Below, piece after piece: positions 60,095-64,000 of a stretch of 64,000 nt of DNA (within the stretch, counting starts at the first letter, position 1; the number at the start of each line of letters is the position of its first letter). The notes below the pieces were generated by a model, which worked only from the letters and a program-made list of their open reading frames with translations, did not search any database and had not been told where the DNA came from. Source of the DNA: Nageia nagi (Eukaryota > Pinophyta); NCBI GenBank assembly GCA_050084985.1, contig JBITNC010000001.1:25606001-25670000 (forward strand), written 5' to 3'. Position numbers and translations under genes: made by a program.

Positions 60095-61616
60095 GAATTG
60101 AGCCTTTGGGAAGGGCTTGGTGAACAAATTTAATGGAGTTTAAGGTGGATGGACAATACTCTAAGTGTATGATGCCATCAAGAACCTTTTCTCTATAAAA
60201 TGGGCATGGATTTCCACATGTTTTGTTCTCTGATGGAACATAATATTCTTAGCCAAAGAAATAGCTAACTAATTATATAAAGAAATCAAAGATGAGCACC
60301 TTGCTCATACCTAATTTTTTTTAGAATATGCCTTAGCCAAATGGCTTCTTGGGTTACAACAGACATGGCATAGTATTCAGACTTCTATGGTGAAATAGAA
60401 ATATTAGGTTGCTTCTTGGAAGCCTAAGAGATATCATCTGAACCAATGTTAAACACATATATAGAGGTTAATTTTCTATCATTTCTATCTCTTGCATAGT
60501 TAAAATTTGAGAATCCAAAGAGAACAAATGAGGGCAACTTAGAATAATTGAGAGCAAGATCCTTAGTCCTTACAACATACCTCAAGATTTGCTTAACAGC
60601 ATTGAGGTCTCAACATATGGTTTCTTGATGAATCTGCCATCAAATTCACTACAAAGGTAATATCTGGCTGGATATAGTCAAATATAAAAACTACCAATTA
60701 ATTGCCTATAAGTTATAGCATTCAGTTAACTAAGAGTTGGACCTTAGAGAAATAGTGATTCTAAGAGAGATTGGGATTGTAGCATATCTACACTCCTCAT
60801 TCTAAATTTTCAAGATGTCTGATATATAATTAGAATGATAAGGTAAGTATAATCTTTGTATTGATACACTTGCATTCCAAGATAGTAGTGCAAGAGACCA
60901 AGATCAATCATTTCAAACATTACCTTAAGTTTGGATATCACTCTTGAATGATTTCATCATTATTTCTAAATGATCAAAAGATCATCCACATAAAGGAAAT
61001 TAAGACACATACTTTTCCTTAATTAAGCATATATAGATCAAAGTTAGAAAAACACTTGGAGAAACAATGTCTTGCAAAGCACTGTGAAATTTTTTGTACT
61101 AAGCTCAAGGTGCTTGCTTAAATCCATATAATGACTTTTTATCTTGCACATAAAGAACTCTTTGCCTTCCATAATAAACCCTTTTGGTTGATTCATGAAG
61201 ATTTTCACATCTGAGTCACCATTGAGAAATGCACTCTTGACATCAAATTAAAAAACTTTCCATCCTTGAGCTGCAAAAAGAGCAAGGATAATCCTCATAA
61301 TAGGCATCTTTGCCACAAGAGTAAAGGTTTCCTCATAATCTACATTGTATTTTTGAGCAAAACCTTTAGCTACTAACCTTGCCTTGTATTTCTTAATATA
61401 TCTAAATAAATTAAACTTGACCTTGTAGATCCACTTATTACTAATCACATTCTTCTCATTGGGATAAAGAACCAAGTCCCAAGTTTTATTTTTTATAAGT
61501 GCCTCATACTCCACTTTCATAGCTTCCATCCAGCACTCATGTTTTGAAGCTTCTTTGAAGGTTGAATGCTCATACTTGTTGTCAGTCTTGGTAAATAAAT
61601 ATTTTTTCAAGGTCAT
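60095..61616 (-). pseudogene. Element C reverse transcriptase and RNase H
   Basis: RT start KTWDLVLYPNEKNVISNKWI, then KARLVAKGFAQ and VDYEETFTLVAK (61616-61300), and after a stop FDVKSAFLNG, which keeps the first catalytic Asp. The YVDD segment near 60995 is readable but frame-shifted. Pol ends near 60097 in TKPFPKA. Many stops lie between. Confidence 0.8.
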
Positions 61617-61724
61617 GCTTCTTATTACTCTTTAAGTTGGAGAGTTTTGTTTTTAAGGTGATTTGTCTACATCAATATCTAACTAGTTAGGTGCAACTAA
61701 AGAGTTCTTTGGATCATCAACATC

Positions 61725-62476
61725 CTAATTAGAAGTAGATTCATTAGGTAATTCATTAAACTTTACATCCTTTGAAATGAACACTACTTTATAGGATGGA
61801 GAGTAGAGCCTATAGCCTCTATGCTGACTGTCATAACCCATAAAGATGCCTTTTTTAGCTCTTTTATCCAACTTCTTTCTTTTCTTAGAAATAATGTAGG
61901 AGAATGCTTCATAATCAAACACCCTAAGGTGAGAAATGTTAGGTTTTCTTCTTGAACATGCCTTAAAAGGAGTTTTACTCTGAATGGCTTTTATGGAACA
62001 CCTATTTAAGGTGTAAATAGTAGTACTCATTGTTTCACCCCATAAGAATTTAAAAAGATTACCCAACATGCATCTAGCCATCTCTATAATTATTTTATAT
62101 TTCTTTTTGGTAACACCACTCTATTAGGGAGTGTAAGGAATCATAAACTACCTCTTGATTCTATACTTAACACAATAGTTATTAAACTCATTATTATTAT
62201 ATTCTCCCCCATTATTTGATCTCAACATCTTAATTTTAAAGTTAATTTGATTCTCAATAAAGGCCTTAAAATCTTTAAAACTCTCAAAGGTTTGATCCTT
62301 GTGCTCAAGTAGATACCCAAAGGTCATTCTACTAAAATCATCAATGAAGATCAAGACATAAGATGTTCCTCCAAGTGACTTAGTCTAAAATGGACCCATC
62401 AAATCTGAATGCACAAGTTGAAGAGGTTGAGATGCTTTTGTTGCTTTATCTTTTTCAAACTTTTATCTATGCATCT
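61725..62476 (-). pseudogene. Element C integrase
   Basis: Core FIDDFSRMTFGYLLEHKDQT (62354) and LRSNNGGEY, with Asn at the second catalytic position as in element A, then YCVKYRIKR at 62148. The C-terminal half (62081-61725) is one open frame of 118 codons with the family motifs F-x-G-Y-D (IFMGYDSQHRGYRLY). The upstream zinc-finger part is cut by element D at 62477. Confidence 0.85.
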
Positions 62477-63111
62477 TGTTAGGATTTAAAGAGTTCATAT
62501 AACCAAGAGCATTCACAATTTAGATTGTCTTTGGCAAAGAAGAAACAACATTAAGCATACTACTGAAAATAAACATCCATAAACATCAATCACACAAGAG
62601 AGACACAAGAGATAACGTGGTTCACCCAGTGTAGGCTACATCCACGGAGAAGCTTTCAACTCTTTTGCATTCAATTCCTCCAAGCAATACACCAACAGCA
62701 TAACCTTGCTACAACCTTCACTTTGGAGTTACAACAAAGCCTCACTACAATCTCTCTCTCAACAATTACAATCAACCTCACAAATGTTGTCAAATTACAG
62801 TCATACACACATATTCCAACTACATACATGCCTCAACTCAAGCCTCTTATTTATAGGTACAAACTAACCCAACTTAAACCCAAGTTGGATCAGGAAGGTC
62901 ATTAGGTAACCCCCAACCCTTCTACAACTGCTGAACAGGTGTCATGGCTCCTTGGAAACTGAAAATTGGTTTGAAATGAGAAAGAAACTGCCCTGCAGAC
63001 CAGTTGGCTTTATAAACAAAACTATCCTTCAGATTTACTGGCATCTTAGCCGGTTGGCTGGCTGGCCAGTTCTGTCTGGCTGGTTCTATCTTAGTCTCCA
63101 TTTTTCTAACA
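62477..63111 (-). repeat. 3' LTR of element D
   Basis: TG...CA ends (TGTTAGG and CTAACA), 635 bp. It contains TATTTATAGGT at about 62848 on the plus strand, which is not in promoter orientation. Confidence 0.85.
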
Positions 63112-63216
63112 ATCTCCCACTTGGAGACTTCTTCCTCTGCAACAAGGGTCAAAAGCTCCTCATCTTGGCCTTTACTCCTTAAGACCAATCCAAGTTGAGC
63201 AAGATCCCAACTTCTC

Positions 63217-64000
63217 CTATGTAACAACTTTCATGAACATGTTCGTAGGATTTTGTGACGTGTGAATCTTCCCCAAACTGATTGAACCATCCTCCAACGC
63301 TACCCTGATGAAGTGGTACCTCAATTTGATGTGTTTAGTTCTCGAATGGTAGGTTGAGTTCTTTGCAAGATGGATAGCACTCTGGCTATCGCTCCATAGC
63401 TTCGCATCCTCCTGCACCTTTCCCAGTTCCTCCATCAATCTCTTCAACCAAATCAATTCTTTACTCGCCTCTGTCATCGCCACGTACTCTGCCTTAGTAG
63501 TGGAGAGAGCCACAACCTGTTGGAGTTTTGAAATCCAACTAACCGATGTACCTCCAATGGTAAACACATAACCTGTAGTGCTTCTCCCACCATCTATATC
63601 ACCTACCATGTCAGAATCAACATATCCTTGCAAACAAGAGTTAGATCCGCCAAAACATAAAGAGTAATGAGAAGTACCCCTTAAATACCTAAGGATCCAT
63701 TTAACTGCTTCCCAATGCCCTTTTCCTGGATTATTCATAAATCTACTAACCACTCCCACTGCTTGTGCTATATCTGGTCTAGTACATACCATTGCATACA
63801 TTAAACTCCCAACCGCTGAAGCATAAGGAACCTTAGTCATGTACTCCTTTTCCTTATCTGTCTTAGGACATAAATGTTTGGTGAGTTTAAAATGTTTTGC
63901 CAATGGTAAAGTTACAGATTTTGCATTATTCATATTGAACCGTTTAAGAACCTTTTCAATATAGTCTTCTTGACTTAGTCTTAGTGAGTGGTTTTGTTTA
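63217..64000 (-). CDS. Element D pol: RT end and RNase H (partial, open)
   Basis: An open minus-strand frame runs from the window edge (KQNHSLRLSQEDYIEKVLKR at 64000) to a stop at 63217, about 261 codons. It covers the RT connection (YASAVGSLMYAMVCTRPDIA), then RNase H with the first acidic residue in GYVDSDMVGDIDGGRSTTGY, the Glu in LSTTKAEYVAMTEA, and SDSQSAIHLAKN and HSRTKHIKLRYHF. RNase H would degrade the RNA strand during cDNA synthesis. The D-W-A-G motif is D-M-V-G here. The end (TSQNPTNMFMKVVT) stops a few residues short of the usual K-L tail. The catalytic YVDD box lies outside the window. The Met at 63933 is internal, not a start. Confidence 0.85.
   Translation of the reverse strand, partial: KQNHSLRLSQEDYIEKVLKRFNMNNAKSVTLPLAKHFKLTKHLCPKTDKEKEYMTKVPYASAVGSLMYAMVCTRPDIAQAVGVVSRFMNNPGKGHWEAVKWILRYLRGTSHYSLCFGGSNSCLQGYVDSDMVGDIDGGRSTTGYVFTIGGTSVSWISKLQQVVALSTTKAEYVAMTEASKELIWLKRLMEELGKVQEDAKLWSDSQSAIHLAKNSTYHSRTKHIKLRYHFIRVALEDGSISLGKIHTSQNPTNMFMKVVT

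Larger units (their letters stand above)
58748..62476 (-). mobile_element. Copia family A copy C: 3' LTR and pol, interrupted by element D
   Basis: The 3' LTR 58748-59234 (TGAAAGAACT...TTTCAACA) is followed by the family purine tract and 3' untranslated region (to about 60090), then RNase H, RT and integrase on the minus strand up to 62476. There the integrase zinc-finger region is cut by element D. The rest would lie right of the window. It is the best relative for comparison with element A. Confidence 0.85.
62477..64000 (-). mobile_element. Ty1/Copia element D, 3' LTR and pol, runs off the window
   Basis: The 3' LTR is 62477-63111 (TGTTAGGATT...TTTCTAACA, 635 bp), followed by a classic purine tract (minus strand CCAAGTGGGAGA at about 63112-63123) and the end of pol. 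It lies inside element C: the flank at 62472-62476 is CATCT, whose partner would be right of the window. Its frames are much better kept than those of the other Copia copies. Confidence 0.9.

Noticed and set aside
62952-63182. Frames on both strands in the element D LTR/pol boundary
   Set aside because: They lie within or across the LTR and purine tract; not genes.

Overview
This window looks like intergenic DNA from a large, AT-rich seed-plant genome. A gymnosperm is plausible, but nothing seen here proves it. I find no intact host gene, rRNA, tRNA or CRISPR. Nearly everything recognisable is a retrotransposon, mostly decayed: Ty1/Copia and Ty3/Gypsy elements, L1-type LINEs, a probable SINE, a short non-autonomous LTR element, a solo LTR and several satellite-like tandem repeats. 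The only host-derived coding sequence I recognise is a broken uricase (urate oxidase) fragment at 30575-30850, which sits inside the leader of a Copia element.

Layout. 1-1745: minus-strand Copia remnant, cut by the window edge. About 2510-5222: plus-strand Gypsy remnant ending in a probable 3' LTR. 5716-6000: SINE-like sequence. 6614-31753: minus-strand Copia element A, with both LTRs and the 5-bp target duplication CTCAT. It is split by a second insertion at 7792-24455, flanked by GTTAT. That insertion is a plus-strand Sirevirus-like Copia (element B) in the form LTR-internal-LTR-internal-LTR. 31754-36900: minus-strand LINE reverse transcriptase remnant, AT-rich spacer, then a plus-strand LINE ORF1 (DUF4283 type). 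37003-47040: decayed plus-strand Gypsy with a second RNase H domain upstream of the RT, and about 4 kb of unexplained sequence after the integrase. 47504-47995: solo LTR of family A (target duplication CTTCT). 48328-49649: 1.3-kb TRIM-like element. About 53030-54074: plus-strand LINE endonuclease, cut by a third A-family copy (E, 54075 to about 56000). 58531-58747: 47-bp tandem repeat, abutting a fourth A-family copy (C, 58748-62476). C is itself cut by Copia element D (62477 to the window end), whose pol is the least damaged in the window.

The most informative structure is the element B array. The middle LTR (15127-17114) is a mosaic. Up to position 15894 it carries the variants of the right-hand LTR; from 15900 on it carries those of the left-hand LTR. 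This is the product expected when a 3' LTR recombines with a 5' LTR, and it places the exchange in about 5 bp. Both internal copies carry the same stop codons and RT frameshift, so the duplication came after the element was inactivated. The two copies appear to differ only by 1-2-nt indels, so the array is either very recent or partly an assembly effect, and spanning long reads are needed to decide.

The relative order of events can be read from the nesting: LINE and Gypsy remnants are oldest; A-family copies inserted into such material; B inserted into A and then became a tandem array; D inserted into C.
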